From NCBI RefSeq assembly GCF_047229345.1, contig NZ_JBFTER010000016.1, forward strand, positions 1 through 64,000: DNA of 64,000 nt, read 5' to 3'. The notes beneath the pieces were generated by a model, which was not told where the DNA came from, made no database searches, and saw only the letters and a list, made by a program, of their open reading frames with translations. The number at the start of each line of letters is the position of its first letter. The first letter of the stretch is position 1. This stretch comes from Cellulomonas_A sp047229345 (GTDB taxonomy: Bacteria; Actinomycetota; Actinomycetes; Actinomycetales; Cellulomonadaceae). This document shows, piece by piece, positions 31,273 to 39,838 of the stretch. A program made the position numbers and the translations under genes.

Positions 31273-31719
31273 TCAGTTCCAGTTGTCGATGCGCACGTCC
31301 CGCGGCGAGGGTGCACCCGCGCCGGTCTCCACGAGCGACTTCAGGCTCAGGAGGAACGACGCCCACTTGGTGCTGCAGTGGTGCATGAACTCCACCGGCT
31401 CCCGCCAGCCGCGGTGCGCGAACAGCACGATCGCGTGCTCACCCTCGTGACGGAGGTCCCACTCGACGGTCGTCCCGACCCACTCCTCGGGCCCGTCGAC
31501 GACCCGCCACACGACGCGCTCGGACGGCACCAGCTCGACCACCTCCATGTCGAAGCCGCCCGCCGGGAAGCGGAACGCCAGCGTGTCACCGACCGCGTCG
31601 CCGCTCCCCTGCGTGTCCTCGGTCCACCAGGCCGCGAGCGCGTCGACCCGCGTGAGCGCGTCGTACACGGCGGCCGTCGTCGGGGTCACGGCCCCGACCC
31701 TGTGCAGGATGTCCACCAT
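31273..31719 (-). CDS. SRPBCC (AHSA1-like) domain protein
   Basis: The 148-residue protein has the START/Bet v1-like fold of the SRPBCC superfamily (AHSA1 subgroup): VYDALTRVDALAAWWTEDTQG, GGFDMEVVELVPSERVVWRVVDGPEEWVGT and the C-terminal helix EFMHHCSTKWASFLLSLKSL. Members bind hydrophobic ligands in a cavity; the ligand here is unknown. AAGGAG lies upstream of the ATG at 31719; a longer frame upstream only reads through a tandem repeat and is not likely coding. Confidence 0.85.
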   Translation of the reverse strand: MVDILHRVGAVTPTTAAVYDALTRVDALAAWWTEDTQGSGDAVGDTLAFRFPAGGFDMEVVELVPSERVVWRVVDGPEEWVGTTVEWDLRHEGEHAIVLFAHRGWREPVEFMHHCSTKWASFLLSLKSLVETGAGAPSPRDVRIDNWN

Positions 31720-32168
31720 CTCGTCTCTCCTTCGTGTGCTCGGTTCTTCGTGTGCCGGTTCTCGGTGCGTCCGGTTCTCGGTGCGTCCGGTTCTCGGTGC
31801 GTCCGGCTCTGCGTGCACTCGGCTCCGCGTCCCCACCCGCTCGATCGCTCTGTGCGCGTGGTGGCCCCGCCGGCTTGGACACTCCCTCCACTCGGTCGTT
31901 GCGCCTTGGTGTCTCCCTCGCCCCAGTCACTCCGGCCCGTCGCGGAGTCCACCAGGCAGGCCGCGTTGCGGGACGGACGCGCCACGATCACTGCGCACGC
32001 GCAGCGCGTCTCAGGACCCGGGTCGTGACGCACGCACTAACGCGTCTCCGCCTCGGAGACTGCGGTCCTCTCTCGAGGGCCGCACTCCCCCGCACGAGCC
32101 GCCCTGGGGTCGGCCGGCACCGTGTGTACAACCCGGGTGCCCCTGGCCCTGGCGCCCTCCGCGCGCCC
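31720..32168. other. Intergenic region with 16-bp tandem repeats
   Basis: These 449 nt lie between the ArsR gene and the SRPBCC gene, both on the minus strand. Besides the tandem repeat at 31740-31820 nothing is recognised; no terminator of good quality and no small gene with a ribosome binding site was seen. Confidence 0.5.
31740..31820 (-). repeat. 16-bp tandem repeat upstream of the SRPBCC gene
   Basis: Three perfect copies of CGGTTCTCGGTGCGTC (31756-31771, 31772-31787, 31788-31803) with decayed copies on both sides. The repeat starts about 20 bp upstream of the start codon of the SRPBCC gene and so lies in its 5' leader or promoter. Confidence 0.9.
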
Positions 32169-32519
32169 TCAGTCCTGCTGCGCGCGCTCGATCGCCTCGG
32201 CGATGCGCTTGATGCGCTGCAGGCGGGCGTCCCAGGTGGATCCGACCGAGGTGAGCTGGGCCACCGCACGCGCGAGCTGCGCCTCGTCGACCTGGTAGCG
32301 CCTCTCCCGGCCCGCGGGTGCCGCCGTGACGAGCCCGACGCGATCGAGCACGCCGAGGTGCTTGGCGACGGCCTGACGGGTCACGGGCAGGTGCTGGCTG
32401 AGCGTGGTGGCGGTGCCCCCACCGTCGGCGAGCAGCAGGTCGAGCATGCGGCGCCGCGTCGGGTCCCCGACGGCCGACCAGAGCTCGTCGTCGACGGGCG
32501 CGGCCGTCGCGGTGCTCAC
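32169..32519 (-). CDS. ArsR-family transcriptional regulator
   Basis: The 116-residue protein has a winged helix-turn-helix: LWSAVGDPTRRRMLDLLL, then TTLSQHLPVTRQAVAKHLGVL as recognition helix region, and the wing GRERRYQVDE. The subgroup without metal-binding cysteines is usually paired with an SRPBCC gene, as here. The GTG start overlaps the stop of the upstream SRPBCC gene (GTGA), so the two are coupled. It may repress its own operon through the two GCAAC-N5-GTTGC sites upstream. Confidence 0.88.
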   Translation of the reverse strand: MSTATAAPVDDELWSAVGDPTRRRMLDLLLADGGGTATTLSQHLPVTRQAVAKHLGVLDRVGLVTAAPAGRERRYQVDEAQLARAVAQLTSVGSTWDARLQRIKRIAEAIERAQQD

Positions 32520-32977
32520 GGTCGCACCTCGAGCGTCGCGACATAGGGCGCGATGCGTGGCAGGAAGAAGTCCCAGCCCGCGACGTGCTCGCGGTACTGG
32601 TGCTCGAGGACGGCCGCCTCCCAGCCGAGCTCGCGGAAGCCGGTCTCCGTCATCCGCAGGAGGGTCCCCCTGCCCGACGAGGTCAGCTCGAACGTGACGA
32701 GCAGCGAGTTCCCGGCGGCGGCGACCTCCCCTGCAGGGTGGGTCCACCGGAACGAGAACGTGCGCGGCGGCTGCGAGTCGACGACGGTGAACGCCACGAC
32801 CACCCCGCCGTCCGCCGGGTCGCCGAAGACGATCTCCCCCGGCGCACCGGGCACCTGCTCGTAGCGCGCCTCGTCGGGCCACCAGCCCGTGAGGTGCTCC
32901 GGGCTGCTCACGACGTCGAACACGACCTCGGGCGAGGCGTCGACGTAGATCTCCCGCTCGATCGTTCCCTGCTCCAT
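32516..32977 (-). CDS. SRPBCC domain protein, operon partner of ArsR
   Basis: The 153-residue protein is an SRPBCC/AHSA1-like protein: EREIYVDASPEVVFDVVSSPEHLTGWWPDEA, FTVVDSQPPRTFSFRWTHP and the C-terminal helix with HVAGWDFFLPRI. In the more common arrangement the ArsR gene comes first; here the SRPBCC gene is first and the regulator second. AGGAGG lies 6 nt before the ATG at 32977 and overlaps the proximal operator-like repeat. Confidence 0.87.
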   Translation of the reverse strand: MEQGTIEREIYVDASPEVVFDVVSSPEHLTGWWPDEARYEQVPGAPGEIVFGDPADGGVVVAFTVVDSQPPRTFSFRWTHPAGEVAAAGNSLLVTFELTSSGRGTLLRMTETGFRELGWEAAVLEHQYREHVAGWDFFLPRIAPYVATLEVRP

Positions 32978-32988
32978 GGCATCCTCCT

Positions 32989-33003
32989 GCAACGTTCGGT
33001 TGC
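32989..33003. promoter_or_regulatory. Operator-like repeat O1 of the SRPBCC-ArsR operon
   Basis: GCAAC-N5-GTTGC, 12 bp upstream of the start codon and touching the ribosome binding site. Confidence 0.6.
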
Positions 33004-33033
33004 GCAAGACGCTACGCCGCTGCGACCGTAAGC

Positions 33034-33048
33034 GCAACCATCAGTTGC
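33034..33048. promoter_or_regulatory. Operator-like repeat O2 of the SRPBCC-ArsR operon
   Basis: GCAAC-N5-GTTGC with the same spacer length as O1; centres are 45 bp apart. The six-base form is CGCAAC-N5-GTTGCG. Confidence 0.6.
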
Positions 33049-33049
33049 G

Positions 33050-33303
33050 ATATGTTCCGCGCCGTTACCGTCGCCGAGCACCCGCCTCCGGATGCCGGTG
33101 GCCGGCGACCCCACGCCGGACCGGGAACGCAGCAGGAAGAAAACCCGACGGAGCGCAGCAAGCCCGCGCCAGACCTACGACGCCTGAGCGTCACGGCATG
33201 CTCAAGGCCCCGCACACCACACCGAGGCAGCCACGCCGACGACGCGGGCCGCCGCACCGCGCGCACGCCAGGCGCCCGTCGGTGCGACGTCGACGGGAGC
33301 GCG
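33050..33303. other. Intergenic region upstream of the SRPBCC-ArsR operon
   Basis: Nothing recognisable beyond O2. The GNAT gene on the left strand ends at 33304; no clear terminator hairpin was found. Confidence 0.4.
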
Positions 33304-33816
33304 TCAGGCGCCCGCTGCGTCCCCCGGCGCCAGCACGCGCACGTACCGGACCTCGACGAGCCCCTCGCGTCCGGGAACCGGGTGCCGCTCCCCCGTGGCC
33401 GCGAAGCCCAGCGTGTCGTACAGGCGCAGGGCCGCCGCGTTGTCCTCCCGCACCCACAGGGACAGCGTCTCCGCTCCGGCCTCGGACGCCTCGCGCGACG
33501 CCTCCGCGAGCAGGGCTGTGCCCACGCCGCGGTTCCTCGCCTCGGGTGCGACCCACAGCGCGACCAGATGGCGGTCGGTGCTGGGCGAGCCGGGCTCCTC
33601 GATCAGGCAGGCGAGCCCGACCGCCGGGGCGCCCTGCGGGGTCGCCACCCACCAGGGGCTCGAGCGCAGCCGCATCCGCCAGTGCTGCTCCCGGAAGAGC
33701 TCCTCGCGCGCGAGCGACGACGCGAACGCCTCCGGGTCGCTGCGCAGCGCGCGCAACCGGATCTCCGCGAGCCGCTCCCAGTCGTCCTCGTCGAGCCGTG
33801 TGACCGTCGCAGTCAC
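33304..33816 (-). CDS. GNAT-family N-acetyltransferase
   Basis: The 170-residue protein has the GNAT fold with the acetyl-CoA motif A VALWVAPEARNRGVGTALLAEASREA (R/Q-x-x-G-x-G/A as RNRGVGTA) and DNAAALRLYDTLGFAATGER as motif B. The substrate is unknown. Its GTG start overlaps the stop of the upstream small gene by 4 nt. Confidence 0.88.
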   Translation of the reverse strand: MTATVTRLDEDDWERLAEIRLRALRSDPEAFASSLAREELFREQHWRMRLRSSPWWVATPQGAPAVGLACLIEEPGSPSTDRHLVALWVAPEARNRGVGTALLAEASREASEAGAETLSLWVREDNAAALRLYDTLGFAATGERHPVPGREGLVEVRYVRVLAPGDAAGA

Positions 33817-34019
33817 GGCAGCTCGCGGGCAGTGACCTCGGCCTCGGGTGTGCCGCCGTGGCCGTCCGGGTCGGGGAGGGAGCGGGCGACGTCCGCGATC
33901 TCCTCCTCCGGGCGCGGCGGGACCGTCTCGTCGACCTCGAGGAGCTCGACCTCCTCGGACGCCCCCGGCACGGTGGCGGGCTGCGCGACGTCGGGGTTCT
34001 CGGGCACGGGGATGGTCAC
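33813..34019 (-). CDS. Small acidic protein of unknown function
   Basis: The 68-residue product is rich in Pro, Glu and Asp, and looks disordered (VPENPDVAQPATVPGASEEV, then DETVPPRPEEEIADVA). AAGGAG lies 7 nt before the GTG. The 4-nt overlap with the acetyltransferase gene supports real translation. No family recognised. Confidence 0.6.
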   Translation of the reverse strand: MTIPVPENPDVAQPATVPGASEEVELLEVDETVPPRPEEEIADVARSLPDPDGHGGTPEAEVTARELP

Positions 34020-34092
34020 GGGGCGCTCCTTGGGTCGGGTCGGTCCACGGTAGTGGCGGTGCGCTCGGCAGGCAGCGCGGCGCACCGTCCGG

Positions 34093-34746
34093 TCAGTCGA
34101 GCGGGAGCCTGTCGCCCATCGACAGGCGCCGGTACTCCCCCGGTGCCAGGCCGGACACCAACCGGTCGACCAGCGCGTTCCCCGCGCCGCTCAGGTGCGC
34201 GTCGTGGACGGGGACGAGCGTGCGCGCACCGATCGCCCGGGCGAAGTCGATCGCCTCGCCGATCTTCAGCCACGGCGCCGCCACGGGCAGGCACAGCACG
34301 TCCACCCCCGCCACTCCCTCGGGGACGTCGAACGCGTCACCCGGGTGCAGCACCGAGCCGTCGACGAGGTAGCCGACGTTCGCGATCCCCGGCACGTCGG
34401 GATGGATCACGGCGTGGCTCCCGCCGACCACGGCGACGTCGAACCCACCGGCCGTGACCCGGTCGCCCGGGACCACCGTGTGCACGCGCTCCGCCGCACC
34501 GGTGACCCCCGCCAGCTGGTCGGCGACCGACGCCGGGGCCCACACCTCGAGCTCCGGCTGGGCCTCGAGCGCGGCACGCAGCTGGTCGGGAACAACGTGG
34601 TCGGCGTGCTCGTGCGTCACGAGCACCGCGTGGGCGCCCGCGACGGCGTCGGGAGAGCTGAACGACCCCGGGTCGATGACTAGGCGCCGACCCTCCCGGT
34701 CGAGACGGATGCAGGCGTGGCCCCAGAAGCTCAGCTCGGTCGTCAT
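34093..34746 (-). CDS. MBL-fold metal-dependent hydrolase
   Basis: The 217-residue protein has the metallo-beta-lactamase fold of the UlaG-like group: ELSFWGHACIRLD, the zinc motif VLVTHEHADHV (HxHxDH variant THEHADHV), GSHAVIHPD, VLHPGDAFDVP and LVPVHDAHLS. Such proteins hydrolyse phosphodiester or ester bonds; substrate unknown. GGAGG upstream of the ATG. Confidence 0.88.
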   Translation of the reverse strand: MTTELSFWGHACIRLDREGRRLVIDPGSFSSPDAVAGAHAVLVTHEHADHVVPDQLRAALEAQPELEVWAPASVADQLAGVTGAAERVHTVVPGDRVTAGGFDVAVVGGSHAVIHPDVPGIANVGYLVDGSVLHPGDAFDVPEGVAGVDVLCLPVAAPWLKIGEAIDFARAIGARTLVPVHDAHLSGAGNALVDRLVSGLAPGEYRRLSMGDRLPLD

Positions 34747-34785
34747 GGGGCCAGCATGTCCTCCCCGAGGGATCGCACGCCAGGC

Positions 34786-34818
34786 GAGGTCGGCCGACCG
34801 TCCAGGCCGGCCGACCTC
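34786..34818 (-). terminator. Hairpin behind pyc
   Basis: GAGGTCGGCCG (34786-34796) and CGGCCGACCTC (34808-34818) form an 11-bp stem with an 11-nt loop, 7 nt after the pyc stop codon on the minus strand. Confidence 0.7.
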
Positions 34819-34824
34819 CGCCGG

Positions 34825-37800
34825 TCAGGCGACGACCATCACCAGGTCGCCGCCCTCGAGCTGCTGGACGGCCCCGATCGCGAGCCGCTGCACCTTGCCG
34901 GCCACCGGCGTCGTGATCGCGGCCTCCATCTTCATGGCCTCGACGGTCGCGACGGTCTGCCCGGCCTCGACCGACTGGCCCTCCTGGACGACCGGTGTGA
35001 CCGCACCCGCGAACGGCGCCGCGATGTGCCCGGGCGTACCGGGGTCGGCCTTCTCGGCGGTCGCGATGTCGACCTCCACCGTGCGGTCGCGCACCTGCAG
35101 GGGCCGGATCTGACCGTTCAGCGTGAACATCACGGTCCGCATGCCGCGCTCATCGGCCTCACCGACAGCCTCGAGCCCCACGAGGAGCCGCACCCCGCGC
35201 CCGAGCACGATGTCGACCTCGTCGCCCGCCGCCATCCCGTACAGGTAGCGCGTCGTGTCGAGCACGCTCACGTCCCCGTAGGCACGGTTGAACGTCTCGT
35301 ACTCCTTGGTCGGCCCCGCGAACAGCAGGTGGTTGAGGCGGTCCCGGCGCGTCGCGGAGTCGCCGTCGAGGTCCTGACGGTCCTGGTCGCTCAGCGGCGT
35401 GATCGCCGCGCGCACCGTGCGGCCCGCGAGGGCACGCGAGCGGAACGGCTCCGGCCACCCGCCGGGCGGGTCGCCGAGCTCGCCGGACAGGAAGCCGATC
35501 ACCGAGTCCGGGATGTCGAAGTCCTGGGGGTTGGCCGCGAACTCCGCCGGGTCCGCACCGCGCGCGACGAGGTGCAGGGCGAGGTCGCCGACGACCTTCG
35601 ACGACGGTGTGACCTTCACGAGGCGGCCGAGGATCCGGTCGGCGGCGGCGTACGTCGACTCGATGTCCTCGAAGCGGCTGCCGAGACCCAGCGCGATGGC
35701 CTGCTGGCGCAGGTTCGACAGCTGGCCGCCGGGGATCTCGTGCTCGTACACACGGCCCGTCGGACCGGGCAGACCCGACTCGAACGGCCGGTACAGGCGA
35801 CGCACGGCCTCCCAGTACGGCTCGAGGTCGCACACCGTCCGCAGGCTCAGGCCCGTGTCCCGCGGCGTGTGCTCGAGCGCCGCGACGAGCGCCGACATGG
35901 GCGGCTGGCTCGTCGTCCCGGCCATCGCGGCGCTCGCCGCGTCGACCGCGTCGACGCCCGCGTCCGCAGCGGCGAGCAGCGTCGCCATCTGGCCGCCCGT
36001 CGTGTCGTGCGTGTGCAGGTGCACCGGGAGGTCGAACCGCGACCGCAGCGCCGTGACGAGCTTCGCGGCGGCGGCCGGACGCAGCAGGCCGGCCATGTCC
36101 TTGATGGCGAGGACATGCGCGCCGGCCTCGACGATGCGGTCCGCGAGGCGCAGGTAGTAGTCGAGCGTGTACAGGTCCTCCGCCGGGTCGAGCAGGTTGC
36201 CCGTGTAGCACAGCGCGACCTCGGCCACCGGGGTCCCCGCCTCGCGGACCGCGTCGATCGCCGGCCGCATCTGCTCGACGTCGTTGAGGGCGTCGAAGAT
36301 CCGGAAGATGTCGATCCCGGTCGCGGTGGCCTCGCGCACGAACGCCTCGGTCACCTCGGTCGGGTACGGCGTGTACCCGACCGTGTTGCGGCCGCGCAGC
36401 AGCATCTGGATCGCCAGGTTCGGCATCGCCTCGCGCAGCGCCGCGAGCCGCTCCCACGGGTCCTCGCCGAGGAACCGCAGCGCGACGTCGTACGTCGCCC
36501 CGCCCCACGCCTCGACCGACAGCAGCTGCGGCAGCGCGCGGGCTTGCGTCGAGGCCACGCCCAGCAGGTCGTGCGTGCGTACGCGCGTGGCGAGGAGCGA
36601 CTGGTGGGCGTCGCGGAACGTCGTGTCCGTGACCGCCACCGCGGTCTGCTCCCGCAGCGCCCGCGCGAATCCCTCCGGACCGAGCTCGAGCAGCCGCTGG
36701 CGGCTGCCGTGCGGGGCGGGAGCGGTCAGGTCGAGCTTCGGGAGCTTGGTCCGCGGGTCGATCGCGTCCGCCGGCCGCGCACCGTGCGGCCGGTTGACCG
36801 TCACGTCGCCGAGGTAGGACAGCAGCCGGGTCCCGCGGTCGCGGTTCTCCCGTGCCGCGAGCAGCTCGGGCCGCTCGTCGATGAACGACGTCGACACCTG
36901 GCCCGCCGCGAACTCCGGGTCCGCCAGCACCGCCTGGAGGAACGGGATGTTCGTGCGGATCCCGCGGATGCGGAACTCGGCGAGCGCGCGCCGCGCACGG
37001 CGCACCGCCGTCGGGAAGTCGCGCCCGCGGCACGTGAGCTTGACCAGCATCGAGTCGAAGTGCCCGGAGATCTCCGAGCCGGCCGTCGCCGTCGCACCGT
37101 CGAGGCGCACGCCGGCGCCGCCCGGCGAGCGGTAGGCGATGATCCGGCCCGTGTCGGGGCGGAAGCCGTTCGCCGGGTCCTCGGTCGTGATGCGCGTCTG
37201 CAGCGCCGACCCGTTGACCCGGACCGTGTCCTGCGAGATCCCCAGGTCCGCGAGGGTCTCCCCCGCCGCGATCCGGATCTGCGAGGACACCAGGTCGATG
37301 TCCGTGACCTCCTCGGTCACCGTGTGCTCGACCTGGATGCGCGGGTTCATCTCGATGAAGACGTGCTCGCCCGCCCGCTCGCCGACCGTGTCGAGGAGGA
37401 ACTCGACGGTGCCCGCGTTCTGGTAGCCGATGCTCCGGGCGAACGCCACGGCGTCGCGGCACAGCGCGTCCCGGACCTCCGGGTCCAGGTTCGGCGCCGG
37501 CGCGATCTCCACGACCTTCTGGTGGCGCCGCTGCAGCGAGCAGTCGCGCTCGAAGAGGTGGACGACGTTCCCCTCGCCGTCCGCGAGGATCTGCACCTCG
37601 ATGTGCCGCGGGCGCAGGACGGCACGCTCGAGGAACACCGTCGGGTCGCCGAACGCGGCGTCCGCCTCACGCATCGCCGCGGCGAGGGCGTCGGGCAGCG
37701 CGTCGCGGGTGTTGACCCGACGCATGCCACGCCCGCCACCGCCCGCGACCGCCTTGACGAAGATCGGGAACCCGACCTCGTCGGCCGCCGCGATGAGCTC

Positions 37801-38226
37801 GTCGACGTCCTTGGACGGCGCGGTCGACGGGAGCACCGGGATGCCAGCGTCGCGCGCCGCCTGCAGCGCGCGGACCTTGTTGCCCGCGAGCTCGAGCACC
37901 TCGGGCGGCGGGCCGATGAACGTGATCCCGGCGGCCTGCGCGGCACGGGCGAGGTCCGGGTTCTCCGAGAGGAACCCGTAGCCCGGGTAGATCGCGTCCG
38001 CGCCCGAGTCGTGCGCGACGCGGATGATCTCCTCGATGTCGAGGTAGGCACGCACCGGGTGGCCGGGCGTCCCGATCGGGTACGCCTCGTCGGCCTTGAG
38101 CCGGTGCTCCGAGTTCCGGTCCTCGTGCGGGAACACGGCGACCGTCCGCGCGCCCAGCTCGTACGTGGCGCGGAAGGCCCGCACGGCGATCTCAGCGCGG
38201 TTCGCGACCAGCACCTTGGAGAACAC
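34825..38226 (-). CDS. pyc: Pyruvate carboxylase
   Basis: This biotin enzyme carboxylates pyruvate to oxaloacetate with ATP and bicarbonate, filling the TCA cycle. The 1133-residue chain has the single-chain order: biotin carboxylase (about 1-450, with KAVAGGGGRGMRRV and HVFIEMNPRIQVEHTVTEEV), carboxyltransferase (about 500-800, with DTTFRDAHQSLLATR and KDMAGLL), and a biotinyl domain at the end with the biotin lysine in EAMKMEAA near residue 1099. The length equals the family norm. The GTG start is preceded by GGGGTGAG. Confidence 0.97.
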   Translation of the reverse strand: MFSKVLVANRAEIAVRAFRATYELGARTVAVFPHEDRNSEHRLKADEAYPIGTPGHPVRAYLDIEEIIRVAHDSGADAIYPGYGFLSENPDLARAAQAAGITFIGPPPEVLELAGNKVRALQAARDAGIPVLPSTAPSKDVDELIAAADEVGFPIFVKAVAGGGGRGMRRVNTRDALPDALAAAMREADAAFGDPTVFLERAVLRPRHIEVQILADGEGNVVHLFERDCSLQRRHQKVVEIAPAPNLDPEVRDALCRDAVAFARSIGYQNAGTVEFLLDTVGERAGEHVFIEMNPRIQVEHTVTEEVTDIDLVSSQIRIAAGETLADLGISQDTVRVNGSALQTRITTEDPANGFRPDTGRIIAYRSPGGAGVRLDGATATAGSEISGHFDSMLVKLTCRGRDFPTAVRRARRALAEFRIRGIRTNIPFLQAVLADPEFAAGQVSTSFIDERPELLAARENRDRGTRLLSYLGDVTVNRPHGARPADAIDPRTKLPKLDLTAPAPHGSRQRLLELGPEGFARALREQTAVAVTDTTFRDAHQSLLATRVRTHDLLGVASTQARALPQLLSVEAWGGATYDVALRFLGEDPWERLAALREAMPNLAIQMLLRGRNTVGYTPYPTEVTEAFVREATATGIDIFRIFDALNDVEQMRPAIDAVREAGTPVAEVALCYTGNLLDPAEDLYTLDYYLRLADRIVEAGAHVLAIKDMAGLLRPAAAAKLVTALRSRFDLPVHLHTHDTTGGQMATLLAAADAGVDAVDAASAAMAGTTSQPPMSALVAALEHTPRDTGLSLRTVCDLEPYWEAVRRLYRPFESGLPGPTGRVYEHEIPGGQLSNLRQQAIALGLGSRFEDIESTYAAADRILGRLVKVTPSSKVVGDLALHLVARGADPAEFAANPQDFDIPDSVIGFLSGELGDPPGGWPEPFRSRALAGRTVRAAITPLSDQDRQDLDGDSATRRDRLNHLLFAGPTKEYETFNRAYGDVSVLDTTRYLYGMAAGDEVDIVLGRGVRLLVGLEAVGEADERGMRTVMFTLNGQIRPLQVRDRTVEVDIATAEKADPGTPGHIAAPFAGAVTPVVQEGQSVEAGQTVATVEAMKMEAAITTPVAGKVQRLAIGAVQQLEGGDLVMVVA

Positions 38227-38303
38227 GACTCACCCCATCCGTAGATTCGGCAGCACCGTAGCGACCGGCGCCGGGGCCGGTCATGACCAACCGCATACCG
38301 AAC

Positions 38304-38322
38304 ACCGGTGCGGGGCACCGGT
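38304..38322. promoter_or_regulatory. Inverted repeat between pyc and the parA-like gene
   Basis: ACCGGTG-N5-CACCGGT with perfect 7-bp arms in the 168-bp divergent promoter region. It could be an operator for one or both genes. Confidence 0.4.
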
Positions 38323-38382
38323 CGGAATCCTGCCACGGTTCTGTTTCGGCGCAGGGATTCGTGCGAGGACTGATCACGGCGT

Positions 38383-38388
38383 TACCGT
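38383..38388 (+). promoter_or_regulatory. -10 hexamer for the parA-like gene
   Basis: TACCGT followed by 6 nt and GTG at 38395. Confidence 0.5.
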
Positions 38389-38394
38389 GACGCC

Positions 38395-39171
38395 GTGCTG
38401 GTCCTCGGAGTGTGCAGCCTCAAGGGTGGTGTCGGGAAGACGTCCGTCACGCTCGGCCTCGCCTCGGCGGCGCTCGAGCTGGGCCTGCGGACGCTCGTCG
38501 TCGACCTCGACCCGCAGGCCGACTGCACGCTCGCGCTCGGCGCGGGTGCGGACGGCCAGGACGACGTCGCCGCGGTGCTGGACGACCCCAGCACGGAGAC
38601 GATGCAGCGGGCCACGGTGCCCAGCTCGTGGGCCGACGACGGCCTCGACGTGCTCGTCGGCTCGCCCCGCTCCGTGCGCCACGACCGGCTCGACGAGGCC
38701 GGCGGAGGCCTCGACGGGCTGCGGTTCGCCCTCTCCTGGGTCAGCGGGTACGACCTCGTGCTCGTCGACTGCCCGCCGTCGCTGGGCGGGCTGACCCGCA
38801 CCGGCCTCGTCGCGAGCGACCGGGCCGTCATCGTCACCGAGCCCGGGCTGTTCTCCGTCATGGCCGTCGGGCGGGCGATGCGCACGATCGACGAGCTTCG
38901 CCGCGGCGTCGCGCCCTCCCTCCAGCCGCTCGGCGTCGTCGTCAACCGGGTGCGCTCGCGCTCGGTCGAGCAGGCGTTCCGGCTCGAGGAGCTCCGCACG
39001 CTCTACGGACCGCTCGTGCTCGCCCCGCAGATCCCCGAGCGAGCCGCGCTGCAGCAGGCGCAGGGCGCCGCCCAGCCGGTGCACGCCTGGCCCGGGGCCG
39101 CCGCGGCCGAGCTCTCGCAGGTCTTCGAGGACCTCCTCGAGCGCGCGCTGCGAGCACCCGGCTCGCGCTGA
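38395..39171 (+). CDS. Orphan ParA/MinD-family ATPase
   Basis: The 258-residue protein has the deviant Walker A CSLKGGVGKTSVTLGLA at the N-terminus, DLDPQADCTLAL as switch I and LVLVDCPPSLGGLT as Walker B, so it should dimerise with ATP and bind DNA or a partner surface. There is no parB or centromere-like repeat beside it, so it is not the chromosome partitioning pair. Cargo-positioning or cell-division roles are possible for such orphan members. Confidence 0.88.
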   Translation: MLVLGVCSLKGGVGKTSVTLGLASAALELGLRTLVVDLDPQADCTLALGAGADGQDDVAAVLDDPSTETMQRATVPSSWADDGLDVLVGSPRSVRHDRLDEAGGGLDGLRFALSWVSGYDLVLVDCPPSLGGLTRTGLVASDRAVIVTEPGLFSVMAVGRAMRTIDELRRGVAPSLQPLGVVVNRVRSRSVEQAFRLEELRTLYGPLVLAPQIPERAALQQAQGAAQPVHAWPGAAAAELSQVFEDLLERALRAPGSR

Positions 39172-39193
39172 CGCCTCAGCCGGCACACGCAGC

Positions 39194-39226
39194 AGGACCC
39201 GGACGCGCGGTGCGCACCCGGGTCCT
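39194..39226. terminator. Hairpin between the convergent parA-like and MerR genes
   Basis: AGGACCCGG (39194-39202) pairs with CCGGGTCCT (39218-39226). It lies in the 67 nt between two stop codons and can serve both directions. Confidence 0.6.
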
Positions 39227-39238
39227 CACGTGCTCCGG

Positions 39239-39838
39239 TCAGCCGGCGGTGCGGGCCTGCCGCCGCGCCGCGAGCTCGTCCGCCGCGCTCGGCTGAGCCG
39301 GGACGGCGTCGTGCGCGTCGTCGTCCGAGCGCTCGGTGGGCAGCTCCGCGAGCGTGCCCTCGACCTCGCGCCAGACGCGCCCCACGGCGATGCCGAAGAC
39401 CCCTTGCCCGCCCTGCACGAGGTCGATGACCTCGTCGGCGGACGTGCACTCGTAGACGCTCGCGCCGTCGGACATGAGCGTGATGCGGGCCAGGTCGTCG
39501 ACGCCGCGCTCGCGCAGGTGGCCGACCGCAGCGCGGATCTGCTGCAGCGAGACCCCGGTGTCGAGCAGGCGCTTGACGACCTTGAGCACGAGGATGTCGC
39601 GGAAGCTGTAGAGGCGCTGCGTGCCCGAGCCGGTCGCAGGGCGGATCGTCGGCTCGACGAGCCCCGTACGCGCCCAGTAGTCCAGCTGGCGGTACGTGAT
39701 GCCGGCGGCACGGCACGCCGTGGGACCGCGGTACCCGGTCGCCGTGTCGAGGTCCGGCAGCTCGTCGCCGAACAGCAGCCCCTGTGCGCGCTGCGGGACC
39801 CCGCCCGCGACCTCCACGCTCTCCCCGCTGCCGCTCAC
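39239..39838 (-). CDS. MerR-family transcriptional regulator (Rv1830-like)
   Basis: The 199-residue protein has a MerR-type winged helix: GPTACRAAGITYRQLDYWARTGLVEPTIR, then TQRLYSFRDILVLKVVKRLLDTGVSLQQIRAAV. The C-terminal part with GASVYECTSADEVIDLV is typical of the Rv1830 homologues located after DUF151 and FtsR genes. The GTG at 39838 with GGAGGA just upstream is preferred; the frame is open further upstream but the extra part is low-complexity. Confidence 0.85.
   Translation of the reverse strand: MSGSGESVEVAGGVPQRAQGLLFGDELPDLDTATGYRGPTACRAAGITYRQLDYWARTGLVEPTIRPATGSGTQRLYSFRDILVLKVVKRLLDTGVSLQQIRAAVGHLRERGVDDLARITLMSDGASVYECTSADEVIDLVQGGQGVFGIAVGRVWREVEGTLAELPTERSDDDAHDAVPAQPSAADELAARRQARTAG

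Noticed and set aside
31720..31836. N-terminal extension of the SRPBCC protein through the 16-bp repeat
   Set aside because: It reads only the tandem repeat (Arg/Thr/Pro) and the ribosome binding site fits the ATG at 31719.
34717..38244. An open frame of 1175 codons on the plus strand opposite pyc
   Set aside because: It is the antisense shadow of a gene with strong G/C third positions; the translation is rich in Arg and Val and shows no domain, while pyc on the minus strand has all expected motifs.
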